Below, in pieces: positions 10,484-21,870 of a DNA stretch of 45,056 nucleotides. Made by a program: the position numbers and the translations under genes. The stretch comes from Ichthyosporea sp. XGB-2017a (lineage: Eukaryota; Opisthokonta; Ichthyosporea): NCBI GenBank assembly GCA_002811675.1, contig PDIM01010330.1:1-45056 (forward strand), in the 5' to 3' direction. The notes under the pieces were generated by a model. That model saw nothing but the letters and a program-made list of their open reading frames with translations. It ran no database searches and was not told the origin of the DNA. Within the stretch, counting starts at the first letter, position 1, and the number at the start of each line of letters is the position of its first letter.

Positions 10484-13400
10484 TTATCTTATAGATTGTA
10501 ATAGAAGATTAACTTTTTCCAACTCCTTAGGTATAGGAATGGATAAGTTATCGCTAAGAAGGTGTATTTCTACCGCCCCATTATCGAATCCTAAGCAAAG
10601 ATGACTTTTTAGAGAGCGATCTTCCTCCTCTTCACGTGGTGGACTCTGCATCAACGTTAAGACTTTAGCGGTTCTTCTTGAGGATTTTTTCTCCTTATCA
10701 TCCCCTCTCTTTGCCTGTGAAAGATCACTAACGCAGGCAGGAGAATGGGTAGAAGCAAGCAGATCCCACGCATAGAGTAATCCATTAGTATCTACAGCAA
10801 AGAACACGGCTGGTCTGGTTGCTGACCAAAATACGCGAACGATTCCTGCCATCTTAGAGGTTTTGTTTCCGTCGCTGTCTGTTATGGCATTGTCAAAACT
10901 GCAAACAGGATCTGGATTTGTGGTTTTATACAAAACAGCCTTGCCATTGGAAAGGCCAACAATGAAAAAATCGCTAAAGAATGGAGAAAAATCGATAGTG
11001 TTCACATCCACTGAAATTATTTGGCAGGACCACTGCTTAAAGTCTTCAGTAAGGAAATACTCCTTCGGAGAGCAAGTTGCCCCAAATTTAAGCCCGTGAA
11101 GAATTGATCCCACATCTGTTGTTACAAAATACTGATTCACATCCTCTGGAGAAAGGCAAATGTCAAATGCTCGAATAGTGACGTCGGTATCCGCAATTGA
11201 AGTAAGCTTCTTTTTCTGCCCTTGCTGACGACGATCAACAAATACAGAGCTGCTGAGAACCAACTTGACTTTAGATCCAGGGTTCAGACCAAACTCACTG
11301 TCCAGTATTTGCTCGTTCAGTGTTGAAAGTTCTATTGCTACCCACACATTAAGTAGTCCATCATCAGATAGTGAGCATACCTGAAAAGAACAAAACCCTT
11401 TTCTTGATTTTCTTGACATTTGACTGGAATGATCTTCATCGTCACGTAGGGTGGACTTTTCTACTTCTTCTGCATCATTCCGTGTTATTACAGGGAAAAT
11501 CTTTTCCACCCGCGATTGGTGTGGCGTTAATCCTTTGTTTTCAAGAAGTTTGCTACCCCCCATAGAATCTGTACTGAAAGAACACTTCCTAATGAGATAT
11601 TCGACTCCGCCAATGGTGCACCTTCTGTGGAAAAACTCTGGTTCTCGAAGGTCCCATACTTGAATAATACCTTCCTCTGTTCCAGCAAACAGAAGAGAGT
11701 TTTGGTTGTGCGCCGAAAAGCAGCTGTATGTAGGAGTACACTCAGTTATTAAAATATGTTTTGGTCGATGAGGATCAAACAGATAGTCCCATATACAGAT
11801 AAAATTTTCATTTCTAAGAAATGACGGATTCTCGTAATCCCATTTATCGGATAGAAAGTCCTCTTTAAATTCCTCTTCACTCCATCCTTTGGCATTCCCG
11901 GTGCCTGAAACACTTCCCTTCCGGCTAGAGTTTGAGTATTTCCCATAGGTGGTTACCAAGAGTACAGTTTCTACCGAACTTTCATTTAATGGATTCGAAA
12001 AATTTACATGCTTTATGGGTCTGCCCGCAAGGAATGAAAGGGTAGATGGAATTTGCATATACGATGAGCTCAACGCAATAGATGACTTGAACGTTTTACT
12101 TACTCCAAAATCTGACCCTTTTGATTTTCTTGATGTAAGAAAATTTTCCTGCAGCAATGCACAAAATACTGGCCCTACAGACTGAACAAACTTTGAAAGT
12201 CTTACGCTGTTTAAATTCAAAAACAAGGATGATTTTCCATTTTCCAATACGTCAGTGGAATCTTCCTCTCTTCCCCACCCATTTAAGTCTTCTGGAGGAT
12301 ATTGGGTCCACACATTCTCCATATTGAATATTTCAGTTTGAGTGGCAAATTCAATTGCATCCTCCTGAGTTTGAGTGGAGCGCTGGTCAGTGCCAAGCCT
12401 TCCAAACTGTTGCATATAAAGCTCATACTCAGTCATTGGCGCAATGTCCAATATATCAATTTGAACTTCCTCCAGACTTCCTTCAAGCATATGCATAAGA
12501 TACTCCCCCCTTTGCTTCTGATGAATAACTTGCTTTTTCGAAAGCTTTGTCTTTGGTCGCTTCCTTTTCGCCTCTGTGGCAAAATCAATGATCTTTCTCT
12601 CGGGTAATGGACCATCATCATATGTCGTCGTTTTATCATCGTCCAAGTACATCCCTCCCCCCCCAATTGTGCCTTCCGATACAGTTGCTTCAACAACTGC
12701 ATTTTCCTATTTTATACAGACAGTTAGCAAATGAAAAGCTATAGAAAAACTTGGTCTCAGGCAACTAATTTTTTATATATCTGATTGATTCTACTTACTT
12801 CTTTAACTGCGTTGACAATGTCAGCTAAAAGATGATTCTTCGGTTTACTTGCAGAAGCCGTTTGGCTCTTAATGGGCGTATCTTCCCCGGAAGAGCTGCT
12901 TAAGTTGCTATCACTCCTATCCATGCCCTTGAAAGGGACCACTCCTTGCTGTTCAGAAGCTGGAAACTCTTCCTCATCGGCATCATCGAAATCATCTGAA
13001 TAATCTTCAAAGTCATCGTCATAATCCATTTCTCCATTTTGGGGATTACTATTATTATAATCATTATAATCTACATCAATTGTAGGGGTAGAATCACGCT
13101 GGGGAGAGCTCTGAAGTACTTGAACCTGACGAGGCTGAGCTTCAAAATGCGTACTTACTTCCCCTTGCCTTTTTCTCATCGCAGGTGACCCATCTACACT
13201 GTCTTCGTCGGAATCCACACGAATTTTCTTGGAGGACTTTCCCTTTTTAAGTTTCTTTTCCTTGTCTGAGGTAAAGCGAGATCCTTCCTCGTTAGATTTA
13301 TCGGCATGCTTTTTTTTCTTTTTCTCTTTAACATCTTTTGCATTGTAGAAATTAGTATACCCAACCTTTCAAAGATATATAATTACTTTCTTATGGTCTC

Positions 13401-13658
13401 CTTACCTTTCACTACCTCACTGTCCTTTCTCTCCTTCTTATCTTTTTTCTTCTTCTTCTCCTCATCCCTCCTCTTGTCGTCCTTAGGCTCCTTATGCTCT
13501 TTAGCAGTCTTACTTTTTTTCTCCTTTTTAGTCTTGTCTGATCGCTTTGGCTCCAGATGTTTCTTCAGCTCCTCCTCCAGCCAAGCGTCGTCATCGGTAT
13601 GGGTTTTCTCCTTCTTTACCTTCTTGGCCTTCTTTTCACTCGAGGATTTCATCGTCAT
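10484..13658 (-). CDS. DYNC2I1: Dynein-2 intermediate chain WDR60 (DYNC2I1)
   Basis: Three exons on the minus strand: 13406-13658, 12799-13334 and 10484-12706, about 1,003 aa. WDR60 is an intermediate chain of cytoplasmic dynein-2, the retrograde motor of intraflagellar transport. The N-terminus is Lys-rich and holds DDDAWLEEELKKHL, which matches the start of animal WDR60. Next come an acidic DDDFEDYSDDFDD patch and a segment with paired STQTQ...ATQTEIF motifs, which in dynein intermediate chains bind light chains. The C-terminal two thirds hold WD40 repeats (for example GIIQVWDLREPEF and GLLYAWDLL). Start chosen at MTMKSSSEKK; a second in-frame ATG lies two codons on. The gene is head-to-head with IFT144, which works in the same transport system. 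Confidence 0.9.
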
Positions 13659-13905
13659 TCTCAATCACATGGAAACCCTCCGCTGGCCTTTTGAATCTCC
13701 AACACGTCTCCCTTTGCCCTGTGCACTGTTCCTCTCCCCTTCTTGTGTGAAGTGTGGACTGTGAAAATGTTTTTCGCAAAGGAATTTTTTGTGCTTCGTG
13801 ACTTCGTCGCAGGCTCGTCGTTGGTTTTTGGGAACCGCTGTCGAAGCGCAGGCTGCTGACTGCTGACTGCTGAGTGCTTGATGAGTGCGGATTTTTTTTT
13901 TTTTT

Positions 13906-15240
13906 GCAGGGTTTTTTGCAGGTCACCGCTCCCTGGGTTTTTTTGAAACTTTTTTTCAGGGAGGGCTTTTTTTTCTTCCCCTTACAAAGTTTNNNNNNNN
14001 NNNNNNNNNNNNNNNNNNNNNNNNNNNNNNNNNNNNNNNNNNNNNNNNNNNNNNNNNNNNNNNNNNNNNNNNNNNNNNNNNNNNNNNNNNNNNNNNNNNN
14101 NNNNNNNNNNNNNNNNNNNNNNNNNNNNNNNNNNNNNNNNNNNNNNNNNNNNNNNNNNNNNNNNNNNNNNNNNNNNNNNNNNNNNNNNNNNNNNNNNNNN
14201 NNNNNNNNNNNNNNNNNNNNNNNNNNNNNNNNNNNNNNNNNNNNNNNNNNNNNNNNNNNNNNNNNNNNNNNNNNNNNNNNNNNNNNNNNNNNNNNNNNNN
14301 NNNNNNNNNNNNNNNNNNNNNNNNNNNNNNNNNNNNNNNNNNNNNNNNNNNNNNNNNNNNNNNNNNNNNNNNNNNNNNNNNNNNNNNNNNNNNNNNNNNN
14401 NNNNNNNNNNNNNNNNNNNNNNNNNNNNNNNNNNNNNNNNNNNNNNNNNNNNNNNNNNNNNNNNNNNNNNNNNNNNNNNNNNNNNNNNNNNNNNNNNNNN
14501 NNNNNNNNNNNNNNNNNNNNNNNNNNNNNNNNNNNNNNNNNNNNNNNNNNNNNNNNNNNNNNNNNNNNNNNNNNNNNNNNNNNNNNNNNNNNNNNNNNNN
14601 NNNNNNNNNNNNNNNNNNNNNNNNNNNNNNNNNNNNNNNNNNNNNNNNNNNNNNNNNNNNNNNNNNNNNNNNNNNNNNNNNNNNNNNNNNNNNNNNNNNN
14701 NNNNNNNNNNNNNNNNNNNNNNNNNNNNNNNNNNNNNNNNNNNNNNNNNNNNNNNNNNNNNNNNNNNNNNNNNNNNNNNNNNNNNNNNNNNNNNNNNNNN
14801 NNNNNNNNNNNNNNNNNNNNNNNNNNNNNNNNNNNNNNNNNNNNNNNNNNNNNNNNNNNNNNNNNNNNNNNNNNNNNNNNNNNNNNNNNNNNNNNNNNNN
14901 NNNNNNNNNNNNNNNNNNNNNNNNNNNNNNNNNNNTTTTTTTTCCATCCCCATACAAAGTTTTGGTAGTGCCAGAATTGTTCAAAAAATTCCAACCTTTA
15001 AATTTGGGCTTCTTTTGTCGCTTTTTTTTTATTTTTTTTTTTTGTCTTTTTTTTTTTTTTGCAGGGTTTTTTGCAGGTCACCGCTCCCTGGGTTTTTTTG
15101 AAACTTTTTTTCAGGGAGGGCTTTTTTTTCCATCCCCATACAAAGTTTTGGTAGTGCCAGAATTGTTCAAAAAATTCCAACCTTTAAATTTGGGCTTCTT
15201 TTGTCGCTTTTTTTTTATTTTTTTATTTTGTCTTTTTTCT
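13906..15240. repeat. 186-bp tandem repeat array spanning an assembly gap
   Basis: A unit starting GCAGGGTTTTTTGCAGG is complete at 15061-15240. A preceding unit is partly visible at 14936-15060, and a left copy at 13906-13992 runs into the gap. Matching CCATCCCC landmarks at 14944 and 15130 give the 186-bp period. The left copy differs slightly just before the gap. Each unit holds CTCCCTG and CAGGGAG arms about 20 bases apart, plus T tracts. At this spacing about five periods separate the left and right copies if the gap size is true. Confidence 0.85.
13993..14935. other. Assembly gap (943 N)
   Basis: Unsequenced bases inside the tandem repeat. The non-round length suggests an estimated gap size. 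Open frames that cross it are meaningless. Confidence 0.99.
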
Positions 15241-15432
15241 TTTCTTTTCTTTCTTTTTTTTTGTATTCTAATCAGCAGCCCACTTCTTTCTTTTTGGTTG
15301 GATTTGTTCCTCTAGTGAAACCTAGATCAAAGTTAATAACATTTGCCTTCGCTGGAGGTTTTATCTCTCTCAAATCTCACTCTCCTTCTCTCACGTAGGC
15401 ACTCACGGACTCACTCACATCAGAAAAGAAAA

Positions 15433-18400
15433 ATGAAAAAGGTTCTCCAGCTTACCTCCCGAGTGCATGGGGAAGGAAGCGTCCAGTTTGAGTGGCAGGC
15501 CAAGCACGGGAACATCTTGGCCACTTGCGGATCTTCAAATGTTCTTCAGTGCTATAATAGACATGGGGAACCTCTGGCAGACCAGATGCTGCATGGGGCG
15601 TGCACATCCATGTCGTGGAGCGAAGATGGTGCAATGTTGGCGGTGTCCTGTGACGGATCCTCTGAAGTGGTGTTGTGGGATGCAAATATGAAATTGTTCT
15701 CTTCAGTAGAGACTGATCAGCAGCGAATTACTTTCGTAAAATGGTGTTATAATCAGAGTGATGCGATTCTGGTGGTTGGAAATGCCAAGGGTAATATTGT
15801 GCTTTATAACCAAAATACCAAGGAAAAGATCCCTGTGATAGGAAAGCATACAAAGGCAATTACTTGCGGGGATTGCAGTAAGTTTGATCCCAACTTGGGT
15901 GGCCAATACGGTGATTTGAATATGATTGCCTTGGGCTCAGAGGATAAGACTGTGACTGTGAGTAACATGAAAGGCGAGACTATTCATGAAATCAACTGTA
16001 AGGCTGTACCAAAGGATGTTGCCTTTGGTGTCATAAAAACAGACGAGCTTTCTTCCCTTGAACCATGCGTGAGTCTTCACACGTCCAAGAACCTGCAACT
16101 GATTGCATTATCGGAGGTTAGCACTCCCATAGAGTTGGGATTCCAGCAAAGATATGGCGATATTGTTACCTACAAGTGGTTTTCGTCAGGGAAAATAGCT
16201 ATTGGATTCAGCAATGGACACTTAGTCGTAATTTCCACCCACCCAAGTGAAATTGGGCAAGAGATTTTTCATTCCCACAACCATCGAGATTGCTTAAACA
16301 ACTTGGCAATATCTTCGGGACTTAGCAAACTTGCAACTTGCGGCGATGATAATGTTAAAGTTCACGATCTATCTGATCTCAAAGAAGTATACGCCATCCT
16401 TAACTTGAACGCAGATAGAGGCCTCCTTGATAAAATGCAATGGACAGAAGATGGACAATTTCTGGCTGTAAGTACAAAGACGGGGTCTATCTACACTTTC
16501 CTTGCTAATCTACCAGTTCTGGGGTGCTCTCAAGAGAGCACTGTGGCTTTTCTTACTTCATTGAGGGAAATTTCTGTTGGTGATACTCTCGGAACGGAGA
16601 AGCCCATCAAATTTCCAATTGAAGTAGAACCTCAATTCCTTGCTCTAGGCCCGTTTCATGTAGCTTGTGGTATGAACAACAGGTGCTGGTTTTATCTTTT
16701 GAATAACGGAGCATCCGAATTGGTCGGCGAAAAGGAATACATGGGGTCTGTTCGTAATATATCATTGAATGGAGACTATGCATGTATTATCACGGATGGA
16801 GGAAAAGTTGTTTTGCATCTGATTGAGGGGGAACAGGATGATACAGGGGAGCGAGCTACAATTCAGTTTAGCGCTGATGATCCAGAAATGGCATCGGGTG
16901 CTAGTGCTGAAGCACTCGCATCCGGAAGCAATGTAATTTCTGATGCCAAAATAACATCCGAATTTGTTCTTCTCTCTACATCCTCGGGAATTTTAAAATA
17001 CTTTTATATAGAAGATTGGTCTTATGTTCATGATTTTCATCATGTAATGGGGATTAAAAGAATATTTCCTCATCCTTCGGGCACGAAGCTTGTTTTCATC
17101 GATGAACGAAAAACGGGATACTTACTGTTATCAGGAACAGATGAGCTTTTTGAGCTAAAGAATTTCAGCACAAATGTTAAGGGAATTTTATGGGAAGTCT
17201 GTCCGGAGTATAACAGTAGTGTCTTCATTGCTTATTCAGATGAAAATGCTGGAACATTCATACACTATCCCGATTTATACACATCCCCACAATGCATTTG
17301 CATTGGTGTAACTAAGCTGCCTTACGGTTACAACCCTGTCATGTTCTACAATGGCGTAATTACGTGTTTAACACACTCGGGAACAACAGCCCATGTCGTT
17401 CTATCAAGTCATGAACTCGTAAAAGATCCCAAGTTATTGCAGCCGGAGCAATATCGTAATGCCCTTTTGCAAAATTCAGCCCTTCTTCGACTAAATCAGG
17501 CGTTTCAGATAGTTACTCTAATGGATGATAACTCATCATGTAATGATTTAGCTAAGCACGCTCTGAGAAACGGAGAAATTATTGTAGCCATGCTTTGCTT
17601 TAGGCTACTTGGGGATGTGGGTATGACAATGAGCCTTCAAAAAATTGCTCGAATTGAGGACAAAAATCTTTTTAATGGGCATTTGGCGCTCATATTTGAT
17701 GACTATGACACAGCGCAAGAGCTATTTCTGCAGTCATCGCAACCTATCACAGCTTTGGAAATGAGACGAGATCTCCTGCATTGGGAAAACGCTTCTCAGC
17801 TGGCAAAGACACTGGCTCCACAAGAAATTCCTAATATATCCAGAGAATACGCCCAGCAACTTGAATTTACTGGCGACTATGCAAAAGCTTTGGAAATGTA
17901 TGAGAAGGGCTCGCAGATGAGAAATATGAGCAGCAAGCAGGAAATAGCATGCCTTTCTGGTCTCGCAAGAATGTCTTTGAGAACGGGTGACATTAGCAAG
18001 GGCATCAAGCTTGCTACCCAAGTGAAGAAAAAGATTCTTTTTAAAGAATGTGGTGGTATTTTGGAGTCAATGAAGCAAGGGGTAGAAGCCGCCAAGCTGT
18101 ATGAGATGGGAGGCCTGTATGATAAGGCGGCAAATATCTATATCACTATGCGAAATTTAGATCAAGTTGGTAGAATTCTGAGTCATGTAAAGTCCTCAAA
18201 AGTTTTTGGTCAGTATGGCAAGGCGAAAGAAAGTGAAGGGCAATATGAAGAAGCCCTTAAAGCTTACAAAGAAGCTAAAGACTATGATAGTCAAATCAGA
18301 CTATTACTGGATAACTTGCGAAGGCCGGAGGAGGCTATATTTTTAGTTAAACAGAGTCAGAGTGTTGAGGGGGCAAAGATGATTGCTAAATACTTTATGC

Positions 18401-19593
18401 GAAGCGGCGATAACAAGTCTGCTATCGAGTTTTTGGTTTTAAGTAAAAACCTTGACGAGGCCTTCAATATTGCCCAGGCTAATGATCAAATGGAGCACTA
18501 CGCTCACTTCATTGAAACTGCAGAAGCCTCAGAAGATGAATATACGTCGATAGCTCTCTATTTTGAAAATAGAGGTAACAATTTTCAGGCTGGACAATTC
18601 TTTCTTAAAGCTGGTCAGTTTGCCAAGTCTCTCAATCATCTATTGATATGCAGTGCTCCTGGAGCCTCGGGGGGAATGAAGCCGGAGGCTGATAAAGCGC
18701 TAGAGCTTGCTATTGATGCCGTCGGTAAAGCAAAGAATGAGAGTCTTGCTCACAGCTTGATTGACTTTCTGATGGGTGATACTGATGGCATTCCCAAAGA
18801 TGCAAAATATATCTTTAAACTTTATATGTCTTTGGGTCAGTTCCGTGAGGCTGCAAGAACAGCGGTAATTATTGCAAGGGAAGAGCAAACTATTGGAAAC
18901 TATAAGAATGCGCATGATGTATTGTTTAACATGTTTAATCAGCTCAAGTCTCAACTTATAAGAATACCTGCGGAGATGATTCAAAACTTAATGATTCTAC
19001 ACAGCTATATACTAGTGAAGGTTTTAGTAAAGCGAGGAGATCACCTTCGAGGAGCCCGTATGCTGATTCGTGTTGCCAATAACATCAGCAAGTTCCCAGC
19101 GCACGTCGTTCCTATCTTGACATCTACAGTAATAGAATGCCAGCGTTCTGGCCTAAAAAACTCTGCTTTTAACTATGCTGCGATGCTGATGCGACCTGAG
19201 TACAGGTCCAAAATTGATCCAAAGTACAAAAAGAAAATTGAGCACATTGTTCGCAAGCCGGAAAAAGTAGAAGAAGATGAGCCCACCAGTGGGTGCCCCG
19301 TGTGTAAAAACAGCTTATCAGTTAGCACTCTCTTCTGTCCATCTTGCAAGAACAATCTTCCGTACTGTGTAGTGACAGGCAATCATATGTCGTATGACGA
19401 TTGGTCACAGTGTCCAAGTTGTGAATTTCCAGCGCTGTATAGTGAGTTTAAGGAGTATCTTCAAGAAACTGGTGGCTCAAACAGCTGTCCAATGTGTAGT
19501 GAAGTGATCCGCGTCGATTCTGTAAAACGCATTAGTGACCCAAGTGCGATAATTAAACAAAATCTAGGGCCAATTGAAAGCGGAGAGGAGTGA
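15433..19593 (+). CDS. WDR19: Intraflagellar transport protein IFT144 (WDR19)
   Basis: Single exon, 1,386 aa, close to the usual family length of about 1,340. IFT144 is a core IFT-A subunit that carries membrane cargo into cilia and supports retrograde transport. Seen: N-terminal WD40 propellers (about 1-650; for example SMSWSEDGAMLAVSCDG and GSEDKTVTVSNMKGE), then a long TPR-like alpha-solenoid (about 700-1280; YAKALEMYEKG, YEEALKAYKEAKDYD), and a C-terminal zinc-ribbon-like region with Cys pairs (CPVCKNS, CPSCKNN, CPSCEF, CPMCSE). The start is the ATG at MKKVLQLTSRVHGEG, which fits the family N-terminus; upstream in-frame codons lack an ATG. It is head-to-head with WDR60. Confidence 0.95.
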   Translation: MKKVLQLTSRVHGEGSVQFEWQAKHGNILATCGSSNVLQCYNRHGEPLADQMLHGACTSMSWSEDGAMLAVSCDGSSEVVLWDANMKLFSSVETDQQRITFVKWCYNQSDAILVVGNAKGNIVLYNQNTKEKIPVIGKHTKAITCGDCSKFDPNLGGQYGDLNMIALGSEDKTVTVSNMKGETIHEINCKAVPKDVAFGVIKTDELSSLEPCVSLHTSKNLQLIALSEVSTPIELGFQQRYGDIVTYKWFSSGKIAIGFSNGHLVVISTHPSEIGQEIFHSHNHRDCLNNLAISSGLSKLATCGDDNVKVHDLSDLKEVYAILNLNADRGLLDKMQWTEDGQFLAVSTKTGSIYTFLANLPVLGCSQESTVAFLTSLREISVGDTLGTEKPIKFPIEVEPQFLALGPFHVACGMNNRCWFYLLNNGASELVGEKEYMGSVRNISLNGDYACIITDGGKVVLHLIEGEQDDTGERATIQFSADDPEMASGASAEALASGSNVISDAKITSEFVLLSTSSGILKYFYIEDWSYVHDFHHVMGIKRIFPHPSGTKLVFIDERKTGYLLLSGTDELFELKNFSTNVKGILWEVCPEYNSSVFIAYSDENAGTFIHYPDLYTSPQCICIGVTKLPYGYNPVMFYNGVITCLTHSGTTAHVVLSSHELVKDPKLLQPEQYRNALLQNSALLRLNQAFQIVTLMDDNSSCNDLAKHALRNGEIIVAMLCFRLLGDVGMTMSLQKIARIEDKNLFNGHLALIFDDYDTAQELFLQSSQPITALEMRRDLLHWENASQLAKTLAPQEIPNISREYAQQLEFTGDYAKALEMYEKGSQMRNMSSKQEIACLSGLARMSLRTGDISKGIKLATQVKKKILFKECGGILESMKQGVEAAKLYEMGGLYDKAANIYITMRNLDQVGRILSHVKSSKVFGQYGKAKESEGQYEEALKAYKEAKDYDSQIRLLLDNLRRPEEAIFLVKQSQSVEGAKMIAKYFMRSGDNKSAIEFLVLSKNLDEAFNIAQANDQMEHYAHFIETAEASEDEYTSIALYFENRGNNFQAGQFFLKAGQFAKSLNHLLICSAPGASGGMKPEADKALELAIDAVGKAKNESLAHSLIDFLMGDTDGIPKDAKYIFKLYMSLGQFREAARTAVIIAREEQTIGNYKNAHDVLFNMFNQLKSQLIRIPAEMIQNLMILHSYILVKVLVKRGDHLRGARMLIRVANNISKFPAHVVPILTSTVIECQRSGLKNSAFNYAAMLMRPEYRSKIDPKYKKKIEHIVRKPEKVEEDEPTSGCPVCKNSLSVSTLFCPSCKNNLPYCVVTGNHMSYDDWSQCPSCEFPALYSEFKEYLQETGGSNSCPMCSEVIRVDSVKRISDPSAIIKQNLGPIESGEE

Positions 19594-19900
19594 GGATGGT
19601 GCGAAATGAAAAGACATATTTAGGAACAGCAGAAAAATTCTTCTGAACTTGATATTATGTGCATTTTCAAAGAGGCTCTCTCATGAAGAAGCAAACAGAA
19701 GTCCAAATATATGAGTTAAAGCTTTTGCAAAAAATCGAAAGTATAATAAAAAGTAAAATTAAATAACGGAAAAAAAAAGAAAAAATAAGGCCTCCCTCGC
19801 TTAGTTCTGGCACAAAAATAGGAAAAATAAAAATAAAGCCAACAAATAAAAATAGAAAAAGAAGTTTAAATAAATCGAAAAAATCATAAACAACTGTGCA
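19594..19900. other. IFT144 3' region and promoter of the next gene
   Basis: 307 bp between two plus-strand genes, A-rich, with AATAAA/AAATAA-type signals near 19745-19770. Nothing else recognised. Confidence 0.4.
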
Positions 19901-21116
19901 ATGCCAATAACGAAGTCAGCCAGTCGTGCAGGAGATAAATCAAGGGGGGGTGCGGGATCGAAGGCTGGGATGTGTGATGGGATCCCCAACCAGAAGGTGC
20001 TGAATCAACACTTGCAGTATTTGCATGCGAGGCAGAGAATCTGTGAAGAGACAGGTCACTTCCCCGAGGCATTCATGGCATGGAGGCGGCAGTATGAAAT
20101 TGTGGGGAGGGTAACTGATTCCAAGAGGAAGGGACTTCCGTGTGTAACTGCAGATGATAAAGGAGAGGGAGGGGAGGGGAAGGACGTAGAGAAAAGGGAA
20201 GAAAAGGGAAAGGAAGAGGAAGGACCAACTGAAAACAAAAATGGTAGTACAATAGATCAAACTTTGAAAGGGGAAGAAGAGGTGGAAATGTTGTGCGTGA
20301 AAAAAGAGGAAGATGAAAAGGAAGAGAAAAGGGAGAACGAAACGACATTGGAAGAGGTTGCCCAGAAGGTGGTATATGATGCCTTACCAGCCATATTGAG
20401 GAAAAGATTAACTTCTTTTTATTTCCAATGGGTAGCAGAATGGGAAGAATTTCGAAACACAACAGAAGAAATTATTCATAAGGTAAGTTAGGCAAATGGT
20501 TAGTTGTTTCCTGCCTGTCTATTATTTAACAATGGAGTCTTTATCTGTGCCGTTGAATCATTTGTTTCAGGTTCAAGTAAGCGGAGACAGGGAAAAGTTG
20601 GGGAAGGTTGTATCTCTATTTAATGGGCTAAAAATGAAGGGGATGGAAGCGCAGCGAAAGGAAGTGACGTCTATAATGAGGGAATTTCATCTTAGTTATG
20701 CAAAGGTGATAGATCGACTAGATAGAATCGCTAAAGAAGAAAAGGCTGAGGCTGAGGCAGAAGCTGAAAGGGAACGGCTTGAAGAGGAAAGACGAAAAGA
20801 ATTGGAAGCTAAACCATCACCTGTATTAAAGAAAAAGTTTGCAAAAGGTAAAACGCGAAAGCGCATAGCTAAAAAAAGTCGCTCGGCATCTACTTCCAGT
20901 GGACGCATTAAAAATTGCCAAGGAGCTAATATTAACACCAAAAATCGGCCAGTATCCTCAACGTCAGTCCGACAGTCTCCCAACCGTACAAATGGTCTGC
21001 CGGTCAAAGTTGGAGAAAGGAAGACAGAAAATCGAAAGGAGCAAAATGGGGACTATCTGGTGAAACGAAGTGTATCTGACAAGGATCTAATAGCCTCCCT
21101 CAACCGAAACATGTAG
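19901..21116 (+). CDS. Uncharacterised charged coiled-coil protein
   Basis: Two exons, 19901-20482 and 20571-21116, about 375 aa, phase-0 join with GTAAGT and TTTCAG sites. I do not recognise the family. The N-terminal part has a helical segment (VLNQHLQYLHARQRICEE) and then a highly acidic Glu/Lys-rich stretch. The middle (LPAILRKRLTSFYFQWVAEW) looks like a small folded helix pair. A Glu/Ala/Arg coiled coil (about 255-285) and a basic Ser-rich tail follow. It lies between IFT144 and the tau-like gene on the same strand, so a ciliary or cytoskeletal role is possible, but position is the only hint. Confidence 0.7.
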
Positions 21117-21870
21117 TCAATCTTTATTCAATAGATAGTGCACACCTTTTGCCATCCCTCTGTCCGTTCGGACACGTGGTCGAAGCCCGCGGTGGAAGGA
21201 GATCCCACGTTAATCTACATCACTCTCGCATGATGATCATATTTTCCCCATTTTTCTTTTTGGTAGCAAACAACAAAGTGGCCTTATGGGACCACAACCA
21301 ATACACTTTGCGCTGACGTCCTTCGCATCCTGACACACATACACGTGATATCCGAGGTAACACGAAACCCAAAAGGCCCATTTATAGAAGTTTCCATAGA
21401 AACACAGCGAGATCGAGGATATCATTTATATTATATAAATTGTCGAGGACCATCCCAATTCACCGCCCTACGCGGCCAAACCCCCCTCGTTGTTTTACGA
21501 GGGAATGAGAGAAGGACCCTCTCTAGATCTCTCTGTGGTGAGGGGGAGAGAACTTATAACGTCACTTTCTTATAACAAAATAAATAAATGGATCGCATTT
21601 ATTATTTTAAAGGTTTTAATAATTATTTATTTATATTATACTTGATATGGTATTGTGAAAAGCTTGTATAATTGACTATATTGTCAAATGACTGTTTTAA
21701 CAGCCTTTTAGTTTTTAAGTTTAGTGAAGGAGAGAGGGACAGTTGTTTAGTGCATTCGAGTGATTAGAAGAAGTGAAGGAATTGAGGATATAGAGGCGTG
21801 AAGAGGAGTGCTTTAAAGAATATTGTGATCCATAATCCCCCTTCTGTAATTCCATTCCGAAGACGCTAGC
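21117..21870. promoter_or_regulatory. Intergenic region before the tau-like gene
   Basis: 754 bp. It contains short inverted repeats: TGTCC/GGACA near 21161; ACGTGG/CCACGT arms about 25 bases apart near 21174-21210; and CCCTCGT/ACGAGGG near 21484-21505. No tRNA, snRNA or 5S rRNA features were recognised. The right part is AT-rich and probably the promoter and 5' UTR. Confidence 0.35.

Larger units (their letters stand above)
13659..15432. promoter_or_regulatory. Divergent promoter between WDR60 and IFT144
   Basis: About 1.77 kb between the two start codons, the longest intergenic stretch here. It contains a 186-bp tandem repeat on both sides of an assembly gap. Outside the repeat it is T/C-rich toward IFT144. 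Because both genes serve retrograde IFT or its cargo adaptor, shared control is plausible but unproven. Confidence 0.45.

Noticed and set aside
13636-15315. Long open frames on both strands through 13993-14935
   Set aside because: They exist only because unknown bases are read as open; the flanks are poly(T) and tandem repeat.
21160-21215. tRNA or other structured RNA near the hairpins
   Set aside because: Inverted repeats are present, but there is no acceptor/T-arm pattern or box A/B pair.
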